From Croceibacterium salegens (GTDB lineage Bacteria > Pseudomonadota > Alphaproteobacteria > Sphingomonadales > Sphingomonadaceae): a DNA stretch of 43,240 nt. A model generated the notes under the pieces. That model made no database searches. It was not told the DNA's origin and was given only the letters and a program-made list of their open reading frames with translations. Position 1 is the stretch's first letter. Each line of letters opens with the position of its first letter. Shown piece after piece: positions 9,461 through 18,733 of this stretch. Location of the stretch: assembly GCF_009827435.1 (NCBI RefSeq), contig NZ_WTYM01000048.1, positions 1-43,240 of the forward strand, given 5' to 3'. Position numbers and translations under genes: made by a program.

Positions 9461-9872
9461 GCTCACCCGTGAAATGATGGACCGCAAGCTCGACGAGCAT
9501 TTCGGTTACGAAGCCCGCGATGATGTCGAAGGCGTGCTCGCCACGCTAACCGACGACGTCGTGCACGATATCGTCGGCTGGCCGCTCGGCCCGAGCCACG
9601 GCCCGGCCGAGGCCCGCGCTTTCTACGAGAGCCTGTTCGCCGACCTCGCCGACGGGAAGGTGAAGACCGTGCGCCGCCTCTATGGCGAGGGCTTTATGGT
9701 CGACGAATCGATCTGGAGCGGCAAGGCGGTGGGCCGTCCCTTCGGGTTCGAAGGCCGCGGCCGCCCGCTCGAATTCCGCCTGCTCCACGTGCTCCGCTTC
9801 GCCGAGGACGGACGGATCGAAGGCGAGCAGGTCTGGCTCGACAGCGCCGCCATCGCCCAGCAGCTTTCGTGA
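9459..9872 (+). CDS. SnoaL-like (NTF2 superfamily) protein
   Basis: A 137-residue single-domain protein with the cone-shaped NTF2/SnoaL pattern: an N-terminal helix (LTREMMDRKLDEHFGYEARDDVEGVLATLTDDVVHDIVGWP), then helix and curved sheet ending in LEFRLLHVLRFAEDGRIEGEQVWLD. Family members include polyketide cyclases, ketosteroid isomerases and many ligand-binding proteins; no catalytic set can be assigned. Its stop overlaps the start of the TetR gene by 4 nt (GTGA), so the two are translationally coupled. This suggests it handles or senses the compound recognised by the regulator. ATG 9459 is used; internal ATGs at codons 6 and 7 are alternatives. Confidence 0.75.
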   Translation: MLTREMMDRKLDEHFGYEARDDVEGVLATLTDDVVHDIVGWPLGPSHGPAEARAFYESLFADLADGKVKTVRRLYGEGFMVDESIWSGKAVGRPFGFEGRGRPLEFRLLHVLRFAEDGRIEGEQVWLDSAAIAQQLS

Positions 9873-10459
9873 GGACCAACCAGAAGGCGCGCACCCGGCA
9901 GGCGATCGTTCGCGCCACGGGCGCCCTGCTGCGGCAGGGGCAGAAGCCGACGCTGGAAGAAATCGCCGAGCTGGCGCAGGTCTCGCGCGCCACCGCCTAT
10001 CGCTACTTTCCCGGACTCGATGCCTTGCTGAGCGAAGCAGCGGTCGACCTGATGCTGCCCGATGTCGACGATCTGCTCGGTCCATCCGCTCCGGGCGACG
10101 CCTTCGAGCGCCTCGCGCTGGTCGACGAGACCTTCGACAAGGCCTGCCGCGAGCAGGAGGTGCCGCTGCGCCTCATGCTAGCAAAGGTGCTTGAAACCTC
10201 GATCGGCCGTAACGGCGACGAACCGCTGCGACAGAACCGGCGCGTCCCGATGCTCGTTGCCGCGCTCGCGCCGCTTGAGGCGCGGCTGGGCAAAGCCGGG
10301 ACCAGGCGCCTCGCAGAAGCGCTGGCGCTGGTCGTCGGCACCGAAGGCTTCCTGGCGCTCAACGACGTGGTCGGGCTCGACCGCGACGAAGCGCGCGACG
10401 TGCGGCGCTGGGTGATCGACAGCCTCGTGTCCGCGGCGCTGGCCGAAGCGGACGGTTGA
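9869..10459 (+). CDS. TetR/AcrR family transcriptional regulator
   Basis: A 196-residue regulator. Residues about 5-50 form the TetR DNA-binding domain (RQAIVRATGALLRQGQKPTLEEIAELAQVSRATAYRYFPGLDAL, with the turn around AQVSRATAYRYF). The remaining helical domain is the ligand and dimerisation part and is not conserved. The GTG start at 9869 overlaps the SnoaL stop. The palindromic operator ahead of the pair is the obvious candidate for its own binding site, so autorepression is inferred. The ligand is unknown. Confidence 0.88.
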   Translation: MRTNQKARTRQAIVRATGALLRQGQKPTLEEIAELAQVSRATAYRYFPGLDALLSEAAVDLMLPDVDDLLGPSAPGDAFERLALVDETFDKACREQEVPLRLMLAKVLETSIGRNGDEPLRQNRRVPMLVAALAPLEARLGKAGTRRLAEALALVVGTEGFLALNDVVGLDRDEARDVRRWVIDSLVSAALAEADG

Positions 10460-10553
10460 AATCAATCGGCAATGTCAAAGGGCGAATCGATGTTCTCGAT
10501 ACGTTCTTTGACGAGTCAGGGGCGTGTAGGAAAGTTGTTTCTGGTTCCTGATT

Positions 10554-10641
10554 GTCAGCCCGGACCTGTTCCGGGCCAGGGCTTCATCCTTCGGGCGTTG
10601 CACTGGAAGTAAGCACCGCCCCGGAACGAGCCCGGGGTGAC
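10554..10641. repeat. dispersed palindromic intergenic repeat, family 1, copy A
   Basis: An 88-bp element with inverted ends: GTCAGCCCGGACCTGTTCCG on the left and CCGGAACGAGCCCGGGGTGAC on the right (shown to the family's end). A middle section contains CTGGAAGTAAGCACCG. It is the same family as the copy at 38826-38911, which shares ends and middle. It lies just after the pheT stop, between pheT and the convergent tetR, where it may serve as a terminator-like structure. Confidence 0.85.
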
Positions 10642-10654
10642 TGCGAGAGCGCAA

Positions 10655-13033
10655 TCAGCCGCGCAACTCCGCACCCACCTTGGCCGCCGATGCGACGATG
10701 GCGTCGGAGATCGCCTTGAGGTCGGCCTCCTTGTAGCTTTCCTCGCGCGGCTGGAGCGTGACCTCGATCGCCAGCGACTTCTTGCCCTCGGGCACGCCCG
10801 TTCCGCGGAAATCGTCGAACACGCGGGCATCGACGATGTTCGTCTTGTCGGCGCCGTTCACCGCGCGCAGCAGGTCGCCCGCCGGAACGCCGGCATCGAG
10901 CAGGAAGGCGAAATCGCGCACCACCGACTGCAGTGCCGGAGGAGCGTAAGCGGTACGAGCAAAGGCACCCCCGCCCTTCTTCGCCGGGATCGCGTCGAGA
11001 TGGATGCCGACGGCGGCCACCGGCACATCGATGTCGAAAGCCTTGAGAGTCGCCGGATGGATCATCCCGAAGCTCGCAATCTGTTTCTTCGGCCCGAGAC
11101 GCAGCGTTGCCGACTGGCCGGGGTGATAGACGTCGCCCGCCTCCCCCATGACCATCAGGTTGCCGACCGGCGCTCCGGCGGCTTCGAGCAGTTCGAGGCA
11201 GATCGCCTTGGCGTCGTAGGCGTCGAAGTCCTGCGCCTTGCCGCCTTGCCAGGAGCGGGCCGCGCGTTCGCCCGCGAGCACGCAGACCAGCGTCGGGTGC
11301 TCGCCGTCGGCGAGGTAGCGGCGGCCGATCTCGAACAGCCGCACGCTCTGCGCGCCGCGATCGAGGTTGCGCTGCACCGCCGAGAGCAGGCCCGGCAGGA
11401 GCGAGGGTCGCATGACCTTGAGGTCTTCGCTGATCGGGTTTTCGAGCACCCAGGGCCAGTGGTCCCGAGGGGCGACGGCCGCCGCTTCCTTTTCGGAAAT
11501 GAACGACCAGGTGACCGCTTCGTTGAGCCCGGCGGCGGCCGCGGCGCGGCGCACGCGGCGCTCCATGACCTGTTCGCTCGTCGCGGTCGGGCGGGCCACA
11601 CCGTCGGTGCGCGGCAGGGCGACGCTCTCGATATTGTCGAGCCCGTGGATGCGGACCACTTCCTCGACGATGTCGGCGGGTCCTTCGATGTCGTGACGGC
11701 GCAGCGGAGCGGTGACCTGCCAGTCCGCAGTGACCTCGAAATCGAGCGCGGCCAGCGTCGCGCGCTGTTCGTCTTCCGAGATCGCCACGCCGCCGAGCTT
11801 CTCGGCCAGCGCGGGATCGTAGGCCACCACGGTCGGCTCGCTCGGCGGCGAACCGGCGCGGACGACCTCGCTCGCCTCGCCGCCGCAGATCCTGAGGATC
11901 AGCGCGGTAAGGATTTCGAGCCCGTCGTCGAGGAACGCCGGATCGACGCCGCGCTCGAAGCGGGTGCGGGCATCGCTAGCGAGGCCGAGCTTGCGACCGG
12001 TCTGGCCGATACGCTCGGGATCGAAGTAGGCGATTTCGAGCAGGACGTCGGTCGTCTTCTCGTAAACGCCCGAGTGCTCGCCGCCCATGATCCCGGCGAT
12101 GTCGTGCACGCCGCTGTCGTCGGCGATCACCGTCATTTCGGAATCGAGCGTGTAGGTCTTCTCGTTGAGCGCGAGGACCTGCTCACCGTCCTTCGCGCGG
12201 CGGGCAACCACCGCGCCATTGAGCTTGGCGAGGTCGTAGGCATGCGCCGGGCGCCCGAAGGCGAGCATCATGTAGTTGGTGATGTCGACCAGCGCCGAGA
12301 TCGGCCGCTGGCCCGCCGCGATCAGCCGCTGCTGCATCCACTCGGGCGAGCTGCCGTTGGTCACGCCGCGCACGACGCGGCCGTAGAAGGCCGGGCAGCC
12401 TTCCGGGTCGTCGGTGCGGATTTCGATCGGGCACGCGAAGGTGCCGGCCACGGCTTCGGCCGCGAACGGCTTGAATGTGCCGAGCCCCGCCGCGGCGAGG
12501 TCTCGGGCGATGCCCTCGACGCCCATGCAGTCGGGCCGGTTGGGCGTGATCGCGACGTCGAAGACCGGCGAGGAGCCGTGGTATTCGGCGAAGCTCGCAC
12601 CGACAGGCGCATCGTCCGGAAGCTCGATGATGCCGGCGTGATCGTCGCCCAGTTCGAGTTCGCGGGTAGAGCACATCATGCCGTTGCTCTCGACGCCGCG
12701 GATGGCCGACTTGCGCAGCTCCAAGCCATTGGCCGGAACCTTTGCGCCTGGCAGGCCAAGCACGCCCTTCATTCCCGCGCGCGCGTTGGGCGCGCCGCAG
12801 ACGACCTGCAGCGCATCGCCATTGCCGGTGCTGACCGTCAGGACCTGCAGCTTGTCGGCATCGGGGTGCGGCCTGGCGGTGAGCACTTCGGCGACCGTGA
12901 ACCCGGCGAGCCGGTCGGCTGGATCCTCGATGCCCTCGACCTCGAGCCCGACGCGATTGAGCGCGGCGGAAACCTCTGCAACCGAGGCTTCCGTCTCGAG
13001 GAAGTACTTGAGCCATTCGAGCGAGAACTTCAT
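10655..13033 (-). CDS. pheT: phenylalanine--tRNA ligase beta subunit
   Basis: A 792-residue subunit of the alpha2-beta2 enzyme that charges tRNA-Phe. Domains in order: an N-terminal cap ([12 protein letters not shown]), an EMAP/tRNA-binding domain (about 40-150, with [14 protein letters not shown] and CGAPNA), B3/B4 editing domain, B5 DNA-binding-like domain, the catalytic-like core (about 460-680) and the C-terminal ferredoxin-fold anticodon-binding domain ending near [11 protein letters not shown]...[19 protein letters not shown]. Length is normal. The frame is open far upstream through pheS, but homology begins at MKFSLEW. ATG 13033 overlaps the pheS stop by 4 nt, the usual coupled arrangement. 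Confidence 0.95.
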   Translation of the reverse strand: MKFSLEWLKYFLETEASVAEVSAALNRVGLEVEGIEDPADRLAGFTVAEVLTARPHPDADKLQVLTVSTGNGDALQVVCGAPNARAGMKGVLGLPGAKVPANGLELRKSAIRGVESNGMMCSTRELELGDDHAGIIELPDDAPVGASFAEYHGSSPVFDVAITPNRPDCMGVEGIARDLAAAGLGTFKPFAAEAVAGTFACPIEIRTDDPEGCPAFYGRVVRGVTNGSSPEWMQQRLIAAGQRPISALVDITNYMMLAFGRPAHAYDLAKLNGAVVARRAKDGEQVLALNEKTYTLDSEMTVIADDSGVHDIAGIMGGEHSGVYEKTTDVLLEIAYFDPERIGQTGRKLGLASDARTRFERGVDPAFLDDGLEILTALILRICGGEASEVVRAGSPPSEPTVVAYDPALAEKLGGVAISEDEQRATLAALDFEVTADWQVTAPLRRHDIEGPADIVEEVVRIHGLDNIESVALPRTDGVARPTATSEQVMERRVRRAAAAAGLNEAVTWSFISEKEAAAVAPRDHWPWVLENPISEDLKVMRPSLLPGLLSAVQRNLDRGAQSVRLFEIGRRYLADGEHPTLVCVLAGERAARSWQGGKAQDFDAYDAKAICLELLEAAGAPVGNLMVMGEAGDVYHPGQSATLRLGPKKQIASFGMIHPATLKAFDIDVPVAAVGIHLDAIPAKKGGGAFARTAYAPPALQSVVRDFAFLLDAGVPAGDLLRAVNGADKTNIVDARVFDDFRGTGVPEGKKSLAIEVTLQPREESYKEADLKAISDAIVASAAKVGAELRG

Positions 13034-14163
13034 GCCCGCGCCCCCACCCCGGCGCTGAGCGTCGGCTGGTCGAACGGACTGAAGCCGTAATGCCTGAGCC
13101 AACGCACATCGCCGTCGAAGAAGGCGCGCAGGTCGTCCATCCCGTACTTGAGCATGGCGAGGCGGTCGACGCCGACGCCAAAGGCGAAGCCCTGCCACTC
13201 GTCGGGATCGAGCCCCGACATTTCGATCACCCGCCGATTGACCATTCCCGACCCGAGCAGCTCCATCCAGCCGTGGCCCGGCTCGTCGCCCGACCCGCCA
13301 AGGACCCGGCGACCATTCTCGATCGCGAAGCCCACGTCGGCCTCGACGCTCGGTTCGGTGAAGGGGAAGTAGCTCGGGCGCAGCCGCAGCACGATGTCCT
13401 CGCGCTCGAAGAAGGCCTTGAGGAAGGTCTCCAGCGTCCACTTGAGGTGGCCGAGGTGGATGCCCTTGTCGATCACCAGCCCTTCGACCTGGTGGAACAT
13501 CGGCGTGTGGGTGGCGTCCGAGTCCGAACGATAGACGCGGCCCGGCGCGATGATGCGGATCGGCGCGCCCTGCGCCTTCATCGTGCGGACCTGTACCGGG
13601 CTCGTATGTGTTCTCAGAAGCATTCGAGCGCTGCTTCCCGCTCGATCAAGCGCTTCATTCGCACCTGTTTCACCTGCTGCCTGCGGGAAATAGAAGGTGT
13701 CGTGCATGGCCCGCGCCGGGTGGCTCTCGGGCATGTTGAGCGCGGCGAAGTTGTGCCAGTCGTCCTCGATCTCGGGGCCGGTGGCGACGGCGAAACCCAT
13801 GTCGGCGAAGATCTCCGCCAGCTCGTCCATCACCTGGCTGACCGGGTGGATCGAGCCCTTCGGCGTCTCGGGCGCGGGCAGCGAAAGATCGAGCGTTTCG
13901 GCCGCCAGCCGCTGCTCCAGTTCGGCCTGCTCCAGCTCCGCCTTGCGTGCCCCGAGCGCAGCAGTGACCTCTTCGCGCAGGGCGTGGATCTTCGGGCCCT
14001 CTTCCTTGCGTTCGTCGGGCGTCATGCCGCCCAGCGTCTTGAGCAGCGCGGAGATCGATCCCTGCTTGCCCAGATAGGCCACGCGCAGCTTCTCGATCTC
14101 GTCGAGAGACTGTGCCGCGCCGATGCTCGAACGCGCTTCGCTGCCGATTGCCGCCGTGTCCAC
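13030..14163 (-). CDS. pheS: phenylalanine--tRNA ligase alpha subunit, with in-frame insertion
   Basis: A 377-residue catalytic subunit. An N-terminal coiled-coil arm (about 1-90) binds tRNA. The class II core shows motif 2 ([29 protein letters not shown]) and motif 3 ([17 protein letters not shown]). Between HDTFYFP (to residue 160) and [14 protein letters not shown] there are about 20 extra residues (161-180) relative to the E. coli enzyme, where the two segments nearly touch. The inserted DNA contains an imperfect palindrome (13617-13656), and codons of the insert and the next few residues are unlike the rest of the gene (CTT, AGA, ACA, CAT, GCA, AAT). The GTG start at 14163 is chosen for family length. 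It is coupled to pheT. Confidence 0.93.
   Translation of the reverse strand: MDTAAIGSEARSSIGAAQSLDEIEKLRVAYLGKQGSISALLKTLGGMTPDERKEEGPKIHALREEVTAALGARKAELEQAELEQRLAAETLDLSLPAPETPKGSIHPVSQVMDELAEIFADMGFAVATGPEIEDDWHNFAALNMPESHPARAMHDTFYFPQAAGETGANEALDRAGSSARMLLRTHTSPVQVRTMKAQGAPIRIIAPGRVYRSDSDATHTPMFHQVEGLVIDKGIHLGHLKWTLETFLKAFFEREDIVLRLRPSYFPFTEPSVEADVGFAIENGRRVLGGSGDEPGHGWMELLGSGMVNRRVIEMSGLDPDEWQGFAFGVGVDRLAMLKYGMDDLRAFFDGDVRWLRHYGFSPFDQPTLSAGVGARA
13617..13656. repeat. palindromic element inside pheS
   Basis: On the plus strand GAAGC-AT-TCGAGCG-N8-CGCTCGA-N6-GCTTC. The inner 7-bp arms and outer 5-bp arms are both perfect. It lies within the segment coding the extra residues of PheS. I do not see a second copy in this window. 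Confidence 0.55.
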
Positions 14164-14238
14164 GGGGATACGCTTCCGCCTCTTCCAATGCCGAGCGCGG
14201 CTCCTTAGGGGGAGCGGGCCGGAAGCGCAACGTGGGAG

Positions 14239-15135
14239 CTAGGGCAGCAACGCGCCGGGCGGGTCGAGCGTCTGCGCGGCGGGCCGGTCAAGGAAGACCC
14301 GCTGGCGCATGATGGCGCTGATTATCGGGTGCTCCATGGCCGCGTAGACACCGGGCCCCATTCCCATGAAATCATTGAATTCGCGCACGAATTGGGCCTG
14401 GTCGTGATAGGCCGAGTCCATCGCACCGATCCATTTCAGCGATGGATCGAGCATGTACTGCGAAAGGCTGCGCATGAACCGCTGGCGGCGCAGGAGTATC
14501 TTCGGCGCGAAGCCGAACACGCGCAGGCACATGCGTTCGAGCGTGCGCTGGCCGACGTCCAGGCTTTCGACCAGCGCGGCGACAGTCGCTATATCGGGAT
14601 CGATCAGCGCCTTGTGGATGGCCAGGATGAAATCCTCGCCCGGGACCGGATCGGAGGGCTGATCGAGAAACCACTGCGTGATCCGCTCGAGCTCACCCTG
14701 CTCGTCGGGCTCGGGGCCGAACACGGTCTGGGCCAGCGAGGCAAACGGCTCGAATGCGGGATGCTCATGTCCGTCAGCTACGACATTGGCGAGTTCGTGC
14801 GCCGGCACGCCGACATATTTCGCCCAGCCGAGCGGCAACAGCCCGATGCCCCACATCCGCGAGCTGGTTATCCGGAAATGCACGGCATGCGCACTCGGAC
14901 CCGAGGCGGTGAAATTGGAGCCCGAAACCGAGGTGCCGTTGAGCGATTTCGCTGTGGGAAGACCCCCGGAATGGAACCGCAGGTTGGCCCACTCGGGATG
15001 CAGGTAATCCTGTACGAGCCCGCCTCCGGCAACGACAAGATCAATGTAGTAGAAGGTTGTAAAGAAGCGACGCAGCGCCGGTGGCGGCTGATAAAATCGC
15101 ACTTCTACCCTGCAATCTTCCGTCACCGAACACAC
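14239..15135 (-). CDS. AraC-type helix-turn-helix regulator
   Basis: A 298-residue regulator. The C-terminal part (about residues 170-260) carries the AraC/XylS double HTH: DIATVAALVESLDVGQRTLERMCLRVFGFAPKILLRRQRFMRSL is the first HTH plus linker helix, and AYHDQAQFVREFNDFMGMGPGVY the second. The N-terminal half resembles the cupin-like sensor domain of regulators in this order (PPALRRFFTTFYYID); its ligand is unknown. The start is a GTG at 15135; another GTG three codons in is possible. It lies alone between the rplT terminator and pheS, so a promoter must lie in 15136-15328. No target genes can be inferred. Confidence 0.8.
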   Translation of the reverse strand: MCSVTEDCRVEVRFYQPPPALRRFFTTFYYIDLVVAGGGLVQDYLHPEWANLRFHSGGLPTAKSLNGTSVSGSNFTASGPSAHAVHFRITSSRMWGIGLLPLGWAKYVGVPAHELANVVADGHEHPAFEPFASLAQTVFGPEPDEQGELERITQWFLDQPSDPVPGEDFILAIHKALIDPDIATVAALVESLDVGQRTLERMCLRVFGFAPKILLRRQRFMRSLSQYMLDPSLKWIGAMDSAYHDQAQFVREFNDFMGMGPGVYAAMEHPIISAIMRQRVFLDRPAAQTLDPPGALLP

Positions 15136-15328
15136 TACCCAAGATTATGCCGGTCAATCCCGCAAATCGATGACAAGCAACAGCAAATGTCCAGCGAAGG
15201 CAAGTCTTTCCGCCAACGTCGTTATTCTTTCATTCACCCTCGCTATTTTCTGCGACTATCTGTCGGACATGGCTCCGCCATTGAGACAACGTTGACACAA
15301 GACTTGCACGCAAGCCGGGCAAGAGAAA

Positions 15329-15358
15329 GGGCGCGGTCGGCTCTCGCCGACCGCGCCC
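15329..15358 (-). terminator. terminator of rpmI-rplT
   Basis: A perfect 13-bp stem (15329-15341 with 15346-15358) with a 4-nt loop, followed on the minus strand by TTTCTCTT. Between it and the rplT stop lies a further perfect 16-bp palindrome CCCGGAACGTTCCGGG (15378-15393). Confidence 0.88.
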
Positions 15359-15408
15359 TCTCAAAACCACGGCCAGGCCCGGAACGTTCCGGGACCGGCA
15401 AGAAACAG

Positions 15409-15768
15409 TTAGGCCGGGAGCGCTGCCTTCGCCTGCTTGACGATGGTGCCAAAGGCGGCGCCTTCGTTCATCGCCAGGTCGGCCATGACCTTGCGGTCGA
15501 GCTCGATGCCGGCAAGCTTCACGCCGTGCATGAACTGCGAGTAGCTCAGGCCTTCGGCGCGGACCGCGGCGTTGATCCGCTGGATCCACAGCGCGCGGAA
15601 GTTGCGCTTTTTGACCTTGCGGTCGCGGTAGGCGTACTGCCCGGCCTTCTCGACCGCCTGGCGGGCGACGCGGATGGTGTTCTTGCGGCGGCCGCGATAG
15701 CCCTTGGCCGCGTCCAGGATCCGCTTGTGCTTCTTGTGGGTGGTTACACCCCGCTTGATGCGTGACAT
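15409..15768 (-). CDS. rplT: 50S ribosomal protein L20
   Basis: A 119-residue, very basic protein of exact family length. It binds 23S rRNA early in 50S assembly. The N-terminus [18 protein letters not shown] and the motif [25 protein letters not shown] are diagnostic. It lies 28 nt after rpmI, the conserved L35-L20 pair. In many bacteria L20 represses its own operon through the leader; infC, which often precedes the pair, is not here. Confidence 0.97.
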   Translation of the reverse strand: MSRIKRGVTTHKKHKRILDAAKGYRGRRKNTIRVARQAVEKAGQYAYRDRKVKKRNFRALWIQRINAAVRAEGLSYSQFMHGVKLAGIELDRKVMADLAMNEGAAFGTIVKQAKAALPA

Positions 15769-15796
15769 GTCGAAATACTCCTGTCTCTAAACCGGC

Positions 15797-16000
15797 TCAG
15801 TCGAGGCCGTAGGGGGCCCACTTCTTGATCGTCTTCGCATCGGCGTCGGCGATCACGGTGGTCCCGCGGTTCTGGCGGATGTACTTCGCATTGTGGCTGA
15901 TCAGGCGGTGGCGCTTGCCGGCGACACCATGCTTGACCTTGCCGTTGGCGGTGATCTTGAAGCGCTTCTTCACACCGCTCTTGGTCTTCAGCTTGGGCAT
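15797..16000 (-). CDS. rpmI: 50S ribosomal protein L35
   Basis: A 67-residue basic protein. It begins [20 protein letters not shown] and contains [20 protein letters not shown], both diagnostic for bL35. The frame extends 24 codons upstream, but ATG 16000 matches family starts and has AAGGAG 7 nt before it. It is the first gene of the pair with rplT; the 122-nt gap to the phosphatase gene should contain the promoter, though no clear boxes are visible. Confidence 0.96.
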   Translation of the reverse strand: MPKLKTKSGVKKRFKITANGKVKHGVAGKRHRLISHNAKYIRQNRGTTVIADADAKTIKKWAPYGLD

Positions 16001-16122
16001 TTTCATCTCCTTGTCAGAGACACGTCCGAACCGGCCCTGGCAGCCCTTTTGGCCAGGCAGGCTGTGAATCACGTGTCGGTGAAGCGCGCGCCACTAGAGC
16101 GATGCGCCGTGGAATGCAAGCC

Positions 16123-16920
16123 TCAGTGCGCGTGATCGTGCCCGTGCCCGGCCATCGCCTCGAGCACGTCCTCGAGCCGCGCCGGGTCGCCGAGCGCCAG
16201 CACCAGGCCTTCGGATTCGGCGTTGAGCGGCTCGCCGTGCCAGTCGCACATCGTTCCCCCGGCCCCTTCGACCACCGGGACCAGCGCGGCAAAGTCGTGG
16301 AGCTTGAGCCCGGCCTCGCAGACCACATCGACATGGCCCGAAGCGAGCAGAGCATAGTTGTAGCAGTCCCCGCCCCAGATGATCTTGCGCTCGGCTACCG
16401 CGCCGGAAAGCTGCATGAACGGTTCGACCTGCTCGCCCGAGAACTGGTGCGGCGTGGTCGTCGCCAGCACGGCGGTCGACAGCTCCGGACAGAGCGCCGC
16501 ACGCACCGGCGCGCCGTTGAGCGTGGTGCCCTCCCCTGTGACGCCGAGCCAACGCTCCTTGAGAATCGGCTGGTCGATCACACCGAGCACCGGCCAGCCG
16601 TCCTGCAGCAGCGCGATCAGCGTGCCGAAGATCGGACGTCCGGCGATGAAGCTCGTGGTCCCGTCGATCGGGTCGAGCACCCACTGCCGTCCCGCGCCCG
16701 GATTGCGGTTGCCGTATTCCTCGCCGATGATCCCGTCGCCCGGAAAGGCTTCCTCGATGAGCTTGCGCATCGCCGCCTCGGCGGCCTGGTCGGCCTGGGT
16801 CACGAACGAACGGTCGGCCTTCTGCTCGTGCGACCACTCGCCCCGAAACAGCGGCCGGATGGCGTCCCCAGCGGCATCGGCAAGGCGGCGGGCAAGGGCG
16901 ATTTCGGAGGAGAGGTTCAT
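16123..16920 (-). CDS. hisN: inositol monophosphatase family protein, probably histidinol-phosphatase
   Basis: A 265-residue Mg2+-dependent phosphatase of the IMPase superfamily. Metal-binding motifs: GEEYG (motif 1, about 69-73), DPIDGTTSF (motif 2, about 88-96) and WGGDCYNYALLASGHVDV (motif 3 region, about 190-207). The KADRSFVTQADQAAE segment and the compact length are typical of the HisN-type histidinol-phosphatases, which complete the penultimate step of histidine synthesis in alphaproteobacteria. A true inositol phosphatase cannot be excluded. The tail GHGHDHAH is His-rich. ATG 16920 is chosen over an ATG ten codons upstream because homology starts at MNLSSEI. It trails the DUF2269 gene by 30 nt. 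Confidence 0.82.
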   Translation of the reverse strand: MNLSSEIALARRLADAAGDAIRPLFRGEWSHEQKADRSFVTQADQAAEAAMRKLIEEAFPGDGIIGEEYGNRNPGAGRQWVLDPIDGTTSFIAGRPIFGTLIALLQDGWPVLGVIDQPILKERWLGVTGEGTTLNGAPVRAALCPELSTAVLATTTPHQFSGEQVEPFMQLSGAVAERKIIWGGDCYNYALLASGHVDVVCEAGLKLHDFAALVPVVEGAGGTMCDWHGEPLNAESEGLVLALGDPARLEDVLEAMAGHGHDHAH

Positions 16921-16950
16921 GGCCCGACGAGTTAGTGGAATCGTCGGCAA

Positions 16951-17424
16951 TTACCAGAGCGCCGGCTTGGCAAGCATAAGCCAGAAAATCGCCAGGACCG
17001 AGAGAAATGCGGGAATGCCGCAGGCGAACCAGATCGAGTAGAGGCTGTGATAGGCCCCCGGCAACATGGCATCGTCGTTCGCCGCCTTGCGGGCGAGGTT
17101 CCTCATTTTGATCTGTATCCAGATGACGGGAAGCCAGAACGCGCCGGTCAGCAGATAGAGCAGGATCGCCGCGACCAGCCATGGCGTGTCGAGCGGCAGG
17201 CCGGTGAGCGAGGCGAGCCAAAGGCCCGTGAGCGGCTGGGCAACGACAGCGGTGACAGTGAACACGAAGTCCGCCGTGACCACGGTCGAGGCCACGTGAG
17301 CCACCTGCCGCGCCCGGCCGGTGCGGTGCGCCATGACCATGAAGAAGGCGATACCGACGCCCGTGCCGAACAGCACGCAGGCCCCGATCACGTGCAGCCA
17401 ACGCGCAAGGTCATACCAATTCAT
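16951..17424 (-). CDS. DUF2269 family membrane protein
   Basis: A 157-residue integral membrane protein with four hydrophobic segments (about 8-30, 45-73, 80-104 and 130-152). MNWYDLARWLHVIGACVLFGTGVGIAFFM and the PWLVAAILLYLLTGAFWLPVIWIQIKMRNLA segment are typical of DUF2269. Its function is unknown. The start codon overlaps the stop of the SDR-DoxX gene by one base (TGATG), which implies coupling. The pairing of a DUF2269 protein with an SDR-DoxX fusion suggests they act together at the membrane. Confidence 0.8.
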   Translation of the reverse strand: MNWYDLARWLHVIGACVLFGTGVGIAFFMVMAHRTGRARQVAHVASTVVTADFVFTVTAVVAQPLTGLWLASLTGLPLDTPWLVAAILLYLLTGAFWLPVIWIQIKMRNLARKAANDDAMLPGAYHSLYSIWFACGIPAFLSVLAIFWLMLAKPALW

Positions 17425-18722
17425 CAGCGTTCCTCACCCATTGCGAGACACATCAGCGAAAGCACCACTATCGGCAGAATCTTTACGAAAGCTCCCAGTG
17501 GATCGAGCCACAGGTCGGGCCGCACCAAGGCCGCACCGAGCCCATAAGCAAGCGCCAGGGCAGCACCCGTGCCAAGCCCGATGCGGAGCGTGGGCCTGAA
17601 TAGCAGGGCCGCCGCGATCGCCAGGTCGGCGAACGATCCGAGCAGCACGAACGCGCGAGCCAGTCTCTCCGAAAAGCCACCTGCGACGAGCAAGCTCGCC
17701 GCCGCATCGGTCCGCGCGAGCCCTGTTGCTCCCCCGGCCAGCCAGAGGACGAAGAGCGCCGCCAGCGCGAGCGGATAGAGCAAGGCCAAGCGGGCATGCC
17801 AGCGGTCCGCCTTGCCCGCCCCGCCGAGCGCGTCGAGCGCGGCAGGCAGCGAAAGCGGCTCACGGCCAAGCAGGGCAGCCGCCTGCGAGGCATCGCCGCG
17901 CACGCCGAAAACCAGCGCGGCAATCGAATTGCTGCGCAATGGCGAGCGCCAGCCGAGCCAGCCCAGTGCGTCGGCGGCCAGCGTCGCCGGCCTGAGCAGC
18001 GCGAGCGGGAGGTTCAGCGTAAGGCGCGCCGGGCCGAACCCCAGCCAGCGGCGATGACAAGCGATCACCTCGCCCAGCGACCGCCCCTCCCGCTCGACCA
18101 GGTCGAACCGCCCGAGCGCGCCCTGAGGATCGGCGATGACCCGGCGCACGGCCTCGATCACATCGGCCAGCGCGACGCACTGGACCTGTCCCGCAGCCGG
18201 CAATTCGATTCGCGCCAGCGGCATGGCGGCAGCCGAGCGCAGGAGCTCGCTGCCACCGAAGCAGTTGCGCCCGATGACCAACCCGGGACGCAGCACCGTG
18301 CAGGGCACGCCAGCCGCGGCGACCGCCGCATCGGCCCGGGCCTTGGTCTGCATGAACTCGCTGTCCTGCTCGTCGGCACTTGCGGCGGAGATCTGGACCA
18401 GGTGCGCCGTTCCAGCAGCCACGCAGGCTTCCGCCAGCGCGCGGATCGCGCGGTCCTGCGCTGCCACGAGGTCATCCCGCAGCCCGCCCTGCAGCGCCCC
18501 GCTGGCGTTGATCGCCACCTCGATGCCTTCGAGGAGCGGCATCCAGTCTGCGGCTTGGGTCATGCTTCGGAGGTCGCAGGAGAGCCAATGCGCCGCGGGG
18601 AGAATGCGTCGCCCATAGGCAAGGTCGCGCCCCACTGCGCGTATGTCGTGGCCGTCGGCGAGCAGCGCGTGCGCGATGGCGCTGCCGATGAAGCCGCTCG
18701 CGCCGACCAGCAGGATCTTCAC
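17424..18722 (-). CDS. SDR family NAD(P)-binding protein fused to a DoxX-like membrane domain
   Basis: A 432-residue two-part protein. Residues 1 to about 290 are an atypical extended SDR/NmrA-type domain with the nucleotide motif GASGFIG (7-13) and a Rossmann pattern; the classical YxxxK is not evident, so it may be a binding or regulatory domain rather than a dehydrogenase. Residues about 305-428 hold four hydrophobic segments resembling DoxX-like proteins (WHARLALLYPLALAALFVLWLAGGATGL..., PLGAFVKILPIVVLSLMCLAMG). This fusion is known among proteobacteria; the substrate is unknown. It lies 11 nt after the cupin gene and overlaps the DUF2269 gene by one base. Confidence 0.82.
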   Translation of the reverse strand: MKILLVGASGFIGSAIAHALLADGHDIRAVGRDLAYGRRILPAAHWLSCDLRSMTQAADWMPLLEGIEVAINASGALQGGLRDDLVAAQDRAIRALAEACVAAGTAHLVQISAASADEQDSEFMQTKARADAAVAAAGVPCTVLRPGLVIGRNCFGGSELLRSAAAMPLARIELPAAGQVQCVALADVIEAVRRVIADPQGALGRFDLVEREGRSLGEVIACHRRWLGFGPARLTLNLPLALLRPATLAADALGWLGWRSPLRSNSIAALVFGVRGDASQAAALLGREPLSLPAALDALGGAGKADRWHARLALLYPLALAALFVLWLAGGATGLARTDAAASLLVAGGFSERLARAFVLLGSFADLAIAAALLFRPTLRIGLGTGAALALAYGLGAALVRPDLWLDPLGAFVKILPIVVLSLMCLAMGEER

Positions 18723-18733
18723 TGGTGGAGGGC

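Noticed and set aside
10637-13090. A very long open frame on the plus strand, antisense to pheT
   Set aside because: High-GC genes leave long open frames on the opposite strand. This one has Arg/Asp/His-rich composition without any family pattern, while the minus strand encodes full PheT. The same reasoning removes the long antisense frames at 4519-5946 (amtB), 6492-7817, 7792-9477 (prfC), 28485-30311 (helicase), 14329-15765 and 39584-41557.
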